Source: an uncultured Alphaproteobacteria bacterium
GTDB taxonomy: Bacteria; Pseudomonadota; Alphaproteobacteria; RF32; CAG-239
NCBI GenBank assembly: GCA_944393695.1
Contig: CALYAY010000001.1
Span: forward strand, 62,001-126,000
Reading direction: 5' to 3'
DNA: 64,000 nt
In this document: piece after piece, positions 36,259 through 44,610 of the stretch
Layout: every line of letters starts with the position of its first letter
Position numbering within the stretch: position 1 is the stretch's first letter
Translations under genes and position numbers: made by a program
Notes under the pieces: generated by a model
What the model saw: only the letters and a program-made list of their open reading frames with translations
What the model was told of the DNA's origin: nothing
Database searches by the model: none

Positions 36259-37656
36259 ATGGACAACCAGTCATTAAAAAAAACCTGGTCGGAACATTAT
36301 GCTTCCGTTCCTGACAGCCTTCAAAAAATGCAAACCGTAAAAAGTGTCGCCACGGCTTTCAATGCCAATGTTGACGCCGTCTTAAAAATAAGCGGCTCCC
36401 GAATTGCCGCTCTGGCTGAAAAACTCGGGCTTTCCCTGCAAAAACTTGAAGATATTCATCACACCAAACTAGAAAAACCCGAAGACGTCATCAAAGGCCT
36501 GTTCAAATGTTTCAAAAACGGCATTGCCGAAGAATGGCTCACCGAAGACAAACTTGTTTACGAATGGATGGTTGAAAATCTCGGCTATGACCGGCTGCAA
36601 ATGGGCGGCCAGGGAGGCATCGTCGCCAATGCTCTGGCGGTAACCGGTGTTCAAAAAGTCTATGCTCACACCAATTCTTTGCCCGAACTCCAGGCCAAAC
36701 AATTCCTTAATCTGGATAATCTGGTTTCTTTTAATGAAAAAGGCGAAGAAAAACCGGCTCACAGCATTAACCGCGAACTTGATATTCCGCTCATCCACTG
36801 GATTCTCGAATTTGACAAAGGCGACAGCATTACTCTTGACGGCCAAACCTTCACCTGCCCGAAATCCAACCGTTTCATAGCTACTTACGACCCGCTGAAC
36901 CTGCATCTGATTATGGATGAAAATTTTGTAAAAGCAATGCACGACACCCATATTGATTACATTGTTCTTTCCGGTTTTCATGCCCTCACCGAACGCAACA
37001 ACGGCGTAAAACTCCAGGACGATGCCCTGCCCATCATCCAGCGTTGGAAAGAAAACGGCGACCTGATTCACCTGGAAATCGCCTCCACCCAGGACATTGA
37101 AGTCCGCAAAGCCATCATCAGAAAAATTGCACCAATTGTCGATTCCATCGGTATCAATGAACGCGAAGCCATTGATATCCTAGAAGTCACCAACCAGGAA
37201 CAACTTGCCGAAACCTGCAATAAAGACACTCACAGCGTTAACATGTTCAAAGCTTTGCTCAACATTAAGAAACACATCAAAGCCCCGCGCATTCAGCTGC
37301 ACATGTTCGGCCTTTACATCACCATTCAGGATAAAAATTACAAAATTTCTCCTCAGGCCGACCTTCGGGGCATGATGCTGGCCGCCACCGTAGCTGCCGG
37401 AAAAGCCGGAACCGGCAACATCAACGAGAAAAAGAACCTGCTTTGGGCTCAGGGACAACAGGTTTCCGATGTCGGATTAAACGAACTCCGCGATTTGTCC
37501 GAATACCTGAAAAAACCCGAACTTATCAAAACAGGCATAACCGAAGCCGAAGGCTTCGACATTATAGCTGTTCCGACGATTCTGGTTGAAAAACCGGTCA
37601 CCCTGGTCGGCATGGGAGACACCATATCCTCCGTCTCACTCGTCGGCGCCAGATAA
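36259..37656 (+). CDS. ADP-dependent glucokinase/phosphofructokinase family protein
   Basis: A 465-residue ribokinase-fold enzyme of the ADP-dependent kinase family known mainly from Euryarchaeota and animals. The sugar-binding N-terminus reads AFNANVDAVLKI (residues 33-44); MGGQGGIVAN (115-124) matches the family loop; the C-terminal LVGMGDTISS provides the GxGD motif, with Asp454 as catalytic base. It would phosphorylate glucose or fructose-6-phosphate with ADP as donor; sequence alone does not separate the two. It follows the Mic60-like gene by 14 bp on the same strand and ends at a strong terminator. Its base usage looks like its neighbours, so any acquisition is not recent. Confidence 0.82.
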   Translation: MDNQSLKKTWSEHYASVPDSLQKMQTVKSVATAFNANVDAVLKISGSRIAALAEKLGLSLQKLEDIHHTKLEKPEDVIKGLFKCFKNGIAEEWLTEDKLVYEWMVENLGYDRLQMGGQGGIVANALAVTGVQKVYAHTNSLPELQAKQFLNLDNLVSFNEKGEEKPAHSINRELDIPLIHWILEFDKGDSITLDGQTFTCPKSNRFIATYDPLNLHLIMDENFVKAMHDTHIDYIVLSGFHALTERNNGVKLQDDALPIIQRWKENGDLIHLEIASTQDIEVRKAIIRKIAPIVDSIGINEREAIDILEVTNQEQLAETCNKDTHSVNMFKALLNIKKHIKAPRIQLHMFGLYITIQDKNYKISPQADLRGMMLAATVAAGKAGTGNINEKKNLLWAQGQQVSDVGLNELRDLSEYLKKPELIKTGITEAEGFDIIAVPTILVEKPVTLVGMGDTISSVSLVGAR

Positions 37657-37663
37657 AAAACTT

Positions 37664-37698
37664 CCCCGAAAGTCCTTCCTCTTTCGGGGATTTTTTTT
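37664..37698 (+). terminator. Rho-independent terminator after the ADP-kinase gene
   Basis: CCCCGAAAG / CTTTCGGGG with an 8-nt loop, followed by ATTTTTTTT; 8 bp past the stop codon. Confidence 0.92.
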
Positions 37699-37784
37699 AC
37701 CTTTTTCTTATCATCCTCTGTCTTGTCCACCATCCCCAGCCGCTTTTCTTACCTCTCCCCTTAGCCATCCTCCAATCTTTTCTT

Positions 37785-38115
37785 CTCTGTCATCCTCGGA
37801 CTTACTCCGAGGATCCAGATCAAATAAAGTTGCTTTTTTATACCTCGCCCTCTGAGGGGAGAGGTCGACACAACGTGTCGGGTGAGGGTGATAAAAAAAC
37901 TGTCATCCCTCGTTCAGCGCCAGTCTGAATGTCAAGGGATCTTCCTTATTGCTCTCTCCCCTTTCAAAAGGGGAGCCGGAGGGGCAAATATTAGCCTTAC
38001 ATCCTCCCCCTGAAAACTCAAGCCCCTCTATCTCCTCCCGCCCTAAAGACTTAGAGAACTATCTATCCTATCCCCTCCCTAAAGACTTAGGGAGGGGTTG
38101 GGGAGGGTTTCATTC
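37785..38115. repeat. Mosaic intergenic repeat island 1
   Basis: The 577-bp gap holds no gene but a string of repeat modules shared with island 2. (a) Hairpin ATCCTCGGA-cttac-TCCGAGGAT at 37792-37814. (b) A CT/GA-rich module with GAGGTCGACACAAC at 37830-37891. (c) A module around TCATCCCTCGTTCAGCG...CTGAATGTCAAGGGATC at 37898-37988, itself an imperfect hairpin. (d) Palindrome CCCCTCCCTAA-agac-TTAGGGAGGGG at 38072-38097 followed by a GAGGGTTTCA tail, preceded by a decayed copy near 38039. Modules b and c recur about 8 kb away; module d recurs inside the next gene. Confidence 0.85.
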
Positions 38116-38166
38116 ATCATAAACAAAACCCCGTCCATTTTCCCGTCATTATATTTAAAATATACA

Positions 38167-38195
38167 TTGATTATTTGTAAAATATCTGTTATCAT
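38167..38195 (+). promoter_or_regulatory. Sigma-70-type promoter for the Cys-rich protein genes
   Basis: TTGATT (38167-38172), 17-bp spacer, TATCAT (38190-38195), about 40 bp before the first ATG of the Cys-rich gene pair. Confidence 0.6.
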
Positions 38196-38233
38196 AAGAT
38201 TTGTGAAGACAACAACAAGACAAAGGTGATATT

Positions 38234-39400
38234 ATGATGAACAGTAACAAAGCATTATTGCTTATTTCGGCATCAGGGCTGCTGCTTATGCCCTGCGGCA
38301 TATCTTTGGCGGCTTATTCCCCACAGTCATCTCTTCCGGATGCGATTACATCTGTCTACACACACTTCACACACACCTCTCATCCGGAGGAAGTGTTGTT
38401 GTCTTCATCTGAAGATTTAGCTGGATTTACTCCCCCTAAAAACTTAGGGGGAGATAGAGAGGGTTTCAAACCCACCCTTTCCCTCCCTAAATCTTTAGGG
38501 AGGGTAGAAAAAAGACAGGGTGATAAAATAAAATTCGCCGCGACCTGTTTTGTGACCGATACCTCAGCCTGTTCGGGGAATGAGTTTGCCGGCAATAATG
38601 CCGATGATGACGGGCATGGGGCTCCCGGCGGACCAGGTGACGGTGATGATTATGATTTGGATAATGAAGAACGTTGCCGCCAGGAAGGATATACCCAAAC
38701 CTCATGTCCCAAAGGGCAGGAACCTTCCAACGCCTGCCCCTACGACAGTGATTATTTCGAAAAATGTGTTTCCTCCTGTCCCTCAAATTATGTGACCTGT
38801 GAACCACCTTATTATGGCGTCGGTGAGGCTTGTGACGGAAAATATGCTTCCTGCGAAAAAGATACCGAACGTGCCTGCCAAGAATTAAACCCCGGTTATG
38901 TTGATGAATGCGGCACCGGACAACAATTAAGCGATGACCGTTGCTCATACGACAGCTCTTATGGTACTTGCTGCAACACCTGTGAGGGCTATGACAATAC
39001 GAGTATCCCTGAAGGCTATGTCCAAGACGGCGAAAGCTGTCTCGGCTGCGACGGACAGGAGCATTACAAGATTAAGCCCAATCCCTGTGACGGATTTATG
39101 GACTGCGGCAGCATGGGCGGCGAAGCCGGAGCTAAAACCTGCTTCTCCGGTACAACCACCATGTATGACAATTGTAAGGCTTGCCCCAACTTAGGAGAAT
39201 ACACCACTTGTCCGAGTTGCACCATATGCCAGTATGAAGAGTGTTCGGGGCTTTGGTATGCCACCGGCTGTGCGACGAATTGTACCAACTATTGTAATCC
39301 CCCGACAACCGATTGCCAGGCTCTGGGATACAAACGCGACACCTGCACCGGCCGCGCCCTGAAATGCCCTTATAACAGCGCCTATGTGCTGTGTCTTTAA
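38234..39400 (+). CDS. Secreted Cys-rich repeat protein
   Basis: A 388-residue exported protein with a signal peptide (about residues 1-27, ending SLAA). Residues 66-91 are encoded by an inserted palindromic repeat. From residue about 105 on it is very rich in cysteine, with copies of a motif C..xGYxxxxCPxG....CPY/W.....C (residues 148-180 and again at the C-terminus) and a GEACDGKYxSC element shared with the next gene. An acidic Gly/Asp linker lies at about 120-146. Disulfide-stabilised surface or periplasmic modules are likely; the function is unknown. AAAGG lies 7 nt upstream of the first of two ATGs. Confidence 0.75.
   Translation: MMNSNKALLLISASGLLLMPCGISLAAYSPQSSLPDAITSVYTHFTHTSHPEEVLLSSSEDLAGFTPPKNLGGDREGFKPTLSLPKSLGRVEKRQGDKIKFAATCFVTDTSACSGNEFAGNNADDDGHGAPGGPGDGDDYDLDNEERCRQEGYTQTSCPKGQEPSNACPYDSDYFEKCVSSCPSNYVTCEPPYYGVGEACDGKYASCEKDTERACQELNPGYVDECGTGQQLSDDRCSYDSSYGTCCNTCEGYDNTSIPEGYVQDGESCLGCDGQEHYKIKPNPCDGFMDCGSMGGEAGAKTCFSGTTTMYDNCKACPNLGEYTTCPSCTICQYEECSGLWYATGCATNCTNYCNPPTTDCQALGYKRDTCTGRALKCPYNSAYVLCL
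38430..38504 (+). repeat. Palindromic repeat inserted in frame within a CDS
   Basis: Two copies of the module d palindrome in opposite orientation: CTCCCCCTAA-aaac-TTAGGGGGAG (38430-38453) and CCCTCCCTAA-atct-TTAGGGAGGG (38481-38504), joined by GGGTTTCAAACCC, itself a palindrome. The unit is 75 bp (25 codons), keeps the frame open and encodes the low-complexity TPPKNLGG...LSLPKSLGR segment. The same palindrome occurs in intergenic DNA at 38072 and 45880. Confidence 0.88.
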
Positions 39401-39421
39401 GAACAAAAAAGGAGAAAGAAA

Positions 39422-40333
39422 ATGAGAAACATCACATTATTGACCGGCACAATGCTGTTCTTGCCCATGACCGCCACGGCGCAAAGCATAAACTGCACGC
39501 CTTCTCCGGACTGTGCCTCCCTTGGTTACACCGAAACTTCCTGCCCCGACGGTGCCGGGGTTAAATGCCCCTGGGGTAATGCCTGGTTTTGCACAGAAGA
39601 AAAATGCGACACTTCTTATCAATATACCTGCTCTGGCACCGGCTATACCGGCGGCTCCGGTGAAGCCTGCGACGGAAAATACCAAAGCTGCACTTGCGCC
39701 GACGGCTATGAATGGAAAAACGGAACTTGTCAAGAAATCCTTAAACCTGAATGGGGAAAGTGTAACGGCTCTGCCAAAAACTGCAACATCGGCGACATTC
39801 TTTACAGCGACGGAACCTGCAGCTCTCAAAATATTTCCGGCAAAACCCCGATTGCTGTTGTTGTCTACACCGTTGGCAACTGCGGCCAAGCTATGGCCCT
39901 GAATAGCATAGGCAGTTATATTTGGTCAAGTGAGTATATTGATATTCCAAATCTGACCAACTTTAGCTCAGATTCTACTGCATCACAGGATTTGGCAAGT
40001 TGTGAAAATACAGCGGTGATAACCGCTGCCGGAACAAGCAGTACTTATCCTGCTGCCTGGGCGGCTCACGAATATAAAACCGAAGGAACAGAAGCTGGTG
40101 ACTGGTGTCTGCCAGCAGCCGGTATTATTGTTAGTATCAAAAAAAATATGTCGGAGATTAACGCTGGGTTTGTATTGGCAGGAGGTGATCAATTAAGCAT
40201 AAGTTCCTACTTCTGGTCGTCTTCCGAGATTGATAACAGCAGTGCATGGCATCCATTTTTCCGCGGAAACTACGGGGTGGGCCCTCACAGCAAGAATCTC
40301 AGCCACGACGTCCGCCCTGTTCTTGAATTTTAA
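39422..40333 (+). CDS. Secreted Cys-rich protein with Lcl/DUF1566-like C-terminus
   Basis: A 303-residue exported protein (signal peptide about 1-20, ending ATAQ). The N-terminal 110 residues share Cys-rich motifs with the preceding gene: DCASLGYTETSCPDG...KCPWGNAWFC and GEACDGKYQSC. The C-terminal about 170 residues end in SYFWSSSEIDNSSAWHPFF and SHDVRPVLEF, the pattern of the Lcl/DUF1566 C-terminal domain found on bacterial surface and adhesion proteins. AGGAG precedes the ATG and the gap to the upstream gene is 21 bp, so the two are co-transcribed. A surface or host-interaction role is inference. Confidence 0.78.
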   Translation: MRNITLLTGTMLFLPMTATAQSINCTPSPDCASLGYTETSCPDGAGVKCPWGNAWFCTEEKCDTSYQYTCSGTGYTGGSGEACDGKYQSCTCADGYEWKNGTCQEILKPEWGKCNGSAKNCNIGDILYSDGTCSSQNISGKTPIAVVVYTVGNCGQAMALNSIGSYIWSSEYIDIPNLTNFSSDSTASQDLASCENTAVITAAGTSSTYPAAWAAHEYKTEGTEAGDWCLPAAGIIVSIKKNMSEINAGFVLAGGDQLSISSYFWSSSEIDNSSAWHPFFRGNYGVGPHSKNLSHDVRPVLEF

Positions 40334-40353
40334 TCACCCATCAAGCCTGTCAG

Positions 40354-40411
40354 AAGCCCCGGAACTTTAAATTGTCCAAAAAATCGAAACACTCAAGTCC
40401 CGGGGCTTTTC
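40354..40411. terminator. Bidirectional terminator between Cys-rich gene and aroK
   Basis: AAGCCCCGGAACTT (40354-40367) pairs with AAGTCCCGGGGCTT (40395-40408) with one mismatch and a 27-nt loop, followed by TTCC TTT on the + strand. It sits between two convergent gene ends. Confidence 0.65.
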
Positions 40412-40413
40412 CT

Positions 40414-40956
40414 TTACTTACAAAAATTCTCTATCGCCTGCACCACGCGGCCAACCGTATTATCCACCGCCTCTTCCCTGGTTTCAACCACAATATCGGC
40501 CTCTGAATAATAAGGATATTCTTCTTTAATATACTCTTCCAGCTTGTTTTTCAGATGAGCGTCATTCCCCTCCAAAAAAGGCCTGTGCTTACGCCCCGCC
40601 GTCCGGTTATACAAAATATCAATATCCGCCTTCAGCCAAATGGTAATTGCATGATCTTTTGCCAGCCTGCGGGTTTGTTCCGCCACAAAAGACCCTCCCC
40701 CGGAAGCCAACACGCAGGGATTCCCCTGCAACAATCTCTTCATCACCCGCATTTCCCCGGCGCGGTATTCCTCTTCACCGAAACACTTCAATACATCAAC
40801 CAGCGACAGCCCGGCCGCCTTTTCAATCTCCTGATCTCCGTCAACAAACGGCAGGTTAAGCCGTTTAGCCAGACGTCTCCCCACGCTTGTTTTTCCGCTG
40901 CCCATTAATCCGACCAGCAAAATTATTTTATCCTTTATTTTTATCATTGCCTTCAT
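40414..40956 (-). CDS. aroK: Shikimate kinase
   Basis: Phosphorylates shikimate at the 3-hydroxyl in aromatic amino acid synthesis (180 aa). Walker A is GLMGSGKTSVGRRLA; FVDGDQEIE contains the shikimate-binding Asp; ASGGGSF and the LID segment (RTAGRKHRPFL) are present. The usual alphaproteobacterial partner aroB is not adjacent. It is divergent from the small membrane protein and xerD, and xerD-aroK divergence is common in the class. The start could be the second Met (MIKIKDKIILLVG). Confidence 0.94.
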   Translation of the reverse strand: MKAMIKIKDKIILLVGLMGSGKTSVGRRLAKRLNLPFVDGDQEIEKAAGLSLVDVLKCFGEEEYRAGEMRVMKRLLQGNPCVLASGGGSFVAEQTRRLAKDHAITIWLKADIDILYNRTAGRKHRPFLEGNDAHLKNKLEEYIKEEYPYYSEADIVVETREEAVDNTVGRVVQAIENFCK

Positions 40957-41043
40957 ATTTTTTAATGTTTAATTCAACTTATTATGATAACTATATAAAT
41001 AGTTTACCTCGTTTTAGCAATGTTTTTTTGAAAGTAAAAAACC

Positions 41044-41187
41044 ATGAGACAGAAAAAAAGCAATTTATGGATATACCTTGGCATCATTGCCGTCATCGGA
41101 TTAATTTTATTCGTAGCCGTTCACGAAGTTCCCTTAAAATCCGAACATGTAGAACAACCCCTGGACAACACTTTTCTGGATAAATAA
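41044..41187 (+). CDS. Small single-pass membrane protein (47 aa)
   Basis: A 47-residue reading frame directly before xerD: a basic N-terminus (MRQKKSN), one transmembrane helix (about residues 8-27, LWIYLGIIAVIGLILFVAVH) and a short polar tail ending DNTFLDK. Its stop is 4 bp before the xerD start codon, so it is probably translated from the xerD message. The start-to-stop frame, codon use and hydrophobic pattern are convincing, but no function is known. The ribosome site is weak (GAAAG). Confidence 0.6.
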   Translation: MRQKKSNLWIYLGIIAVIGLILFVAVHEVPLKSEHVEQPLDNTFLDK

Positions 41188-41191
41188 AACC

Positions 41192-42103
41192 ATGCCTGCC
41201 GGGGAAGACAACCTGCTTGAAGATTTTTTACAAATGATGTCTGCCGAAAAAGGCGCTTCATTAAACACCTTGGATTCCTACCGCAGAGATCTTATCCAGT
41301 TTTGGGAATTTCACGGCAACAAAACTCTGGAAAGCATATCACCGGACGACATCTCGGCCTTCATCCGGAATTTAAGCCAAAGATATGCCCCCAAAAGCGT
41401 TGCCCGTAAAATATCCGCCATCCGGGAATATTTTAAATTTTTGTTTTCCGAAAACGAGCTGCGGACAAACCCCGCCTCACGCCTTGAAATACCGAAACAA
41501 CCCAAACCCCTGCCGAAGTTTCTTGATGAAGATGAAATTTCCCGACTCTTTCAGGCTGCCGAAAATCACAAAAATTCCAAATCCATGCGCATCACCGCAA
41601 TGCTGCAGCTCATGTATTGCTGCGGCCTGCGCGTATCCGAACTTGTTACCCTGCCGGAAAACTGCATTAATCTAGATAAAAAACAAATTCTGATTTTTGG
41701 AAAAGGCAGTAAGGAACGGATTATTCCCGTTTCCGATTCCGCCTTGGAAGCCCTTGTGGATTACAAAGCATGCCGGGACAAATTCATCACTCCCGGCCGC
41801 CGCTCCCAATGGCTGTTTCCGTCTTACTCAGCTTCCGGCCACTTAACCCGCGACGCCTTCTACAAAGATTTAAAAAATCTGGCCATCGAAGCCGGCATAC
41901 CGCCTTCCCGCGTCAGCCCTCATGTCCTGCGTCACTCCTTCGCAACCAAATTATTAAACCACGAAGCAAATCTCCGTTCGGTTCAGCAAATGCTTGGCCA
42001 TTCCAGCATTGCCACCACCGAAATTTACACCCACATTACTCCGCCTCAACTGATAGACATTGTTAACAAAAATCATCCGTTAAACCGCTTAAAAAGACAA
42101 TAA
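41192..42103 (+). CDS. xerD: Tyrosine recombinase XerD
   Basis: Site-specific recombinase (303 aa) that, with XerC, resolves chromosome dimers at dif under FtsK control. The N-terminal SAM-like core-binding domain (1-100) is followed by a catalytic domain with Arg in CGLRVSEL, Lys in FGKGSKER, His-x-x-Arg in SPHVLRHSFAT, His in LGHSSIATT and the nucleophile Tyr in EIYTHI. It is divergent from aroK. Confidence 0.94.
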   Translation: MPAGEDNLLEDFLQMMSAEKGASLNTLDSYRRDLIQFWEFHGNKTLESISPDDISAFIRNLSQRYAPKSVARKISAIREYFKFLFSENELRTNPASRLEIPKQPKPLPKFLDEDEISRLFQAAENHKNSKSMRITAMLQLMYCCGLRVSELVTLPENCINLDKKQILIFGKGSKERIIPVSDSALEALVDYKACRDKFITPGRRSQWLFPSYSASGHLTRDAFYKDLKNLAIEAGIPPSRVSPHVLRHSFATKLLNHEANLRSVQQMLGHSSIATTEIYTHITPPQLIDIVNKNHPLNRLKRQ

Positions 42104-42124
42104 AAAACCCCGGAAATCCGGGGC
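42101..42124 (-). terminator. Rho-independent terminator after secB
   Basis: CCCCGG(A)/(T)CCGGGG hairpin at 42108-42123, with the T6 run on the minus strand (A6 at 42102-42107); it lies just past the secB stop and overlaps the xerD end. Confidence 0.75.
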
Positions 42125-42141
42125 TCATAATTAAAATAAAT

Positions 42142-42630
42142 CTATGCCTTTTTGCGATTCTGATACATAGCCACAAAATCAATCGGATTAAGCATAAACG
42201 GAGGCAGACCGCCTTCCACCAAACAATTGGTAACCACATTACGGGCAAAAGGAAACAGCAAACGCGGAATCTCCACCAATAAAATCGGCTCCACATGCTC
42301 CTGCGGAACGTTCAACGCCACCACTGCCGCATACTTCAATTCCAAAATAAACAATTTTTCCTGACCGACATCTCCGTCCATCGCCACACTCAGTTCAACG
42401 TTAAAAAAGTTGTCATGCATATGCTTGGCATTCACATCAACATTCACATTAACATTGGGAACCTGATTCATATTGCGGAAAATCTCCGGTGCATGCGGAA
42501 TTTCCAAAGACAAATCACTGATATACTGGGTATTAATCAAAATCGGCGGCTGCTGAGGCTGCTGCTTTCCGGCCTGATTCTGCGCCGGATTATCATTTGC
42601 TGTTTCTTGTTTTTTCTCTTCATCACTCAT
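42142..42630 (-). CDS. secB: Protein-export chaperone SecB
   Basis: Tetrameric cytoplasmic chaperone that keeps preproteins unfolded and hands them to SecA (162 aa). After a 28-residue Gln/Asn-rich leader come the family motifs ILINTQYISDLSLEIPHAPE, QEKLFILELKYAAVVAL and LLVEIPRLLFPFARNVV, then GGLPPFMLNPIDF. GGAGA lies before the ATG. It is divergent from the Tim44-like gene, the normal alphaproteobacterial layout. Confidence 0.96.
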   Translation of the reverse strand: MSDEEKKQETANDNPAQNQAGKQQPQQPPILINTQYISDLSLEIPHAPEIFRNMNQVPNVNVNVDVNAKHMHDNFFNVELSVAMDGDVGQEKLFILELKYAAVVALNVPQEHVEPILLVEIPRLLFPFARNVVTNCLVEGGLPPFMLNPIDFVAMYQNRKKA

Positions 42631-42765
42631 TATTTTTTCTCCTTAAAGCGATTTTTAATAACAATATAATAAATAACTCTCAAGGTCAAACAATTATAGT
42701 TGATAATCAAAGCAAAAAACGCTATATGTAAAACAATGGAACAAACTGTCTGAACTGAGGAAAAA

Positions 42766-43434
42766 ATGGCTCAATATCTTGATATTATCGTACTCTTATT
42801 AGTCGTCATTTTCATTTTTTCAAGGCTCAAAAGCCTGCTTGGCTCCCGCCCGTCCGAAAGCGAGCGCAAAATGGCTGAAGAAAAAGCCGCCAAAATATTC
42901 GAAATGATCATGCACGAAGGCGAAAAAAAAGAAGCGGAAGCCCAAAACGCTGTTTCCACCGAAGCTCCTTCTCAACCTGTTGATGAAAATATGAGCGAAA
43001 CCGACAAAGTCTTGGCCTCCATTCCCGGCTTCAACAAGCAGCAATTTCTTGAAAATGCCAAAAAAGCCTTTGAACTGATTGTCAGCTCTTTCAGCAAAGG
43101 CGACACCCAGACACTTGAAATGCTGGTTTCTCAAAAACTCATTGCCAAATTCCAGGAAGTTCTGAACCAGCGCCAGGCTGACGGCATTACCGCCGAAACC
43201 GACCTCATCGGTTTTGATTCCGCCGAAATCACCAAAGCCCAAATCAATAAAAACAACATTATCAACATCACCGTCAAATTCATCAGCGAACAGGTCAACC
43301 TGCTCAAAAACAAAAAAGGCGAAGTCATTGAAGGTGATGAACAATATATTCAAAACATCACCGACGTCTGGACTTTTGAACGTTCTCTCACTTCAACCAG
43401 CCCCAACTGGATGCTGGTTTCTACCAAAAAGTAA
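42766..43434 (+). CDS. Tim44-like domain protein
   Basis: A 222-residue inner-membrane-anchored protein: an N-terminal transmembrane segment (about 5-22, DIIVLLLVVIFIFSRL), a Glu/Lys/Ala-rich linker, and a C-terminal Tim44-like domain (about 95-222: FLENAKKAFELIVSSFSKGD, then LLKNKKGEVIEGDE and DVWTFERSL). In mitochondria Tim44 ties mtHsp70 to the protein translocase; the bacterial role is poorly known. GAGG precedes the ATG. It is followed by mltA after 6 bp. Confidence 0.85.
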   Translation: MAQYLDIIVLLLVVIFIFSRLKSLLGSRPSESERKMAEEKAAKIFEMIMHEGEKKEAEAQNAVSTEAPSQPVDENMSETDKVLASIPGFNKQQFLENAKKAFELIVSSFSKGDTQTLEMLVSQKLIAKFQEVLNQRQADGITAETDLIGFDSAEITKAQINKNNIINITVKFISEQVNLLKNKKGEVIEGDEQYIQNITDVWTFERSLTSTSPNWMLVSTKK

Positions 43435-43440
43435 AAAAAC

Positions 43441-44610
43441 ATGCGCCTGCTTCTGTTATTTTTAAGCATTCTGCTGATACTGCCCTCCTGTGAACAAAAA
43501 CAGGAATCTCCTCTCCCGCCTGAAAAAAACATCCGGCTTCATCGGGCTGAATTTACTGACCTGAAAGACTGGTCGCAGGACAAACAAAACGAAGCCGCCA
43601 ATGCTTTTAACAATTCCTGCATCCGGATTCTTGAAGAAAACAACCCATATCTTTCCAATACCGCAGCTCACATATCCGCCGCCGCATACCAGGATATTTG
43701 CCGCCGGTTTATAGAACAGCAGCCGCAGGCTTCAAAACATTTCAGAAAATTCATCGAAGATAATTTTACACCATACCTGGTAACCGATTCTAAAAACAAT
43801 CCCGAAGGAAAATTCACCTCTTATTATGAATCCACCCTGAATGCCTCATACCGGCAAAGCGAAAAATACCGCTACCCAGTTTACGGCAAACCGCATGACC
43901 TTGTCGAATTCAACCCGCACGATTTTGATGCCAAGGCTCCGTCAAAAACCTATGTCGGACGTGTCCAAAATCAAAAACTTGTTCCTTACTTTACGCGCGG
44001 CGAAATTGATTCCGGAAAAATAAACGCGCCGGTCATCCTTTGGGCCGACAGCAAAATTGACATCAATTTCATGCAAATTCAGGGATCCGCTGTTGCCACT
44101 CTTGATAACGGCAGCAAAGTTCGCGTCGGATTCGCCGGCAGCAACGGACACCCTTTCCGCGGCATAGGTTCGATTCTTCTTGAAAAAAAGCTCTTAAAAC
44201 CGGGTGAAGCCTCAATGATAAGCATAAAAAAATGGCTGCAGAACAATCCCGATAAAGCAGACGAAATCTACAACCAAAACAAAAGATTCGTTTTTCATCG
44301 TCTCTTAAACACTGAAGGACCGATTGGTGCTCACGGTGTTCCTTTAACTGCCGGCCGCAGTCTGGCCGTCGACCGTTCATATATTCCGCTGGGCAGCCTT
44401 TTATGGCTCGAAACCACCGGCCCTGATAAAGAAAACATCCATAAACTGGTCATTGCCCAGGATATCGGCAGTGCAATCAAAGGCTCTGTTCGCGGGGACT
44501 ATTTTTGGGGTTCCGGTTCTGACGATGTTCTGGCCAAAGCCGGCAGCATGAATTCAACCGGACAATACTACATTTTTATTCCCAAAACCGAGGAACAGTC
44601 TCATGAATAA
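43441..44610 (+). CDS. mltA: Membrane-bound lytic murein transglycosylase A
   Basis: Lipoprotein (389 aa) that cleaves peptidoglycan to 1,6-anhydromuropeptides. The signal ends in a lipobox LPSC with lipidated Cys17. The MltA domain (FTSYYESTLNASY, IQGSAVATLDNG) is followed by the 3D domain with IAQDIGSAIKGSVRGDYFWGSG, which holds catalytic Asp residues. Its products are the substrates of the AmpG-like permease at the window start. The end overlaps the next gene by 8 bp. Confidence 0.94.
   Translation: MRLLLLFLSILLILPSCEQKQESPLPPEKNIRLHRAEFTDLKDWSQDKQNEAANAFNNSCIRILEENNPYLSNTAAHISAAAYQDICRRFIEQQPQASKHFRKFIEDNFTPYLVTDSKNNPEGKFTSYYESTLNASYRQSEKYRYPVYGKPHDLVEFNPHDFDAKAPSKTYVGRVQNQKLVPYFTRGEIDSGKINAPVILWADSKIDINFMQIQGSAVATLDNGSKVRVGFAGSNGHPFRGIGSILLEKKLLKPGEASMISIKKWLQNNPDKADEIYNQNKRFVFHRLLNTEGPIGAHGVPLTAGRSLAVDRSYIPLGSLLWLETTGPDKENIHKLVIAQDIGSAIKGSVRGDYFWGSGSDDVLAKAGSMNSTGQYYIFIPKTEEQSHE

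Noticed and set aside
37785..38115. CRISPR array in the repeat island
   Set aside because: The repeats are few, of unequal length, palindromic and not regularly spaced; no cas gene is nearby.
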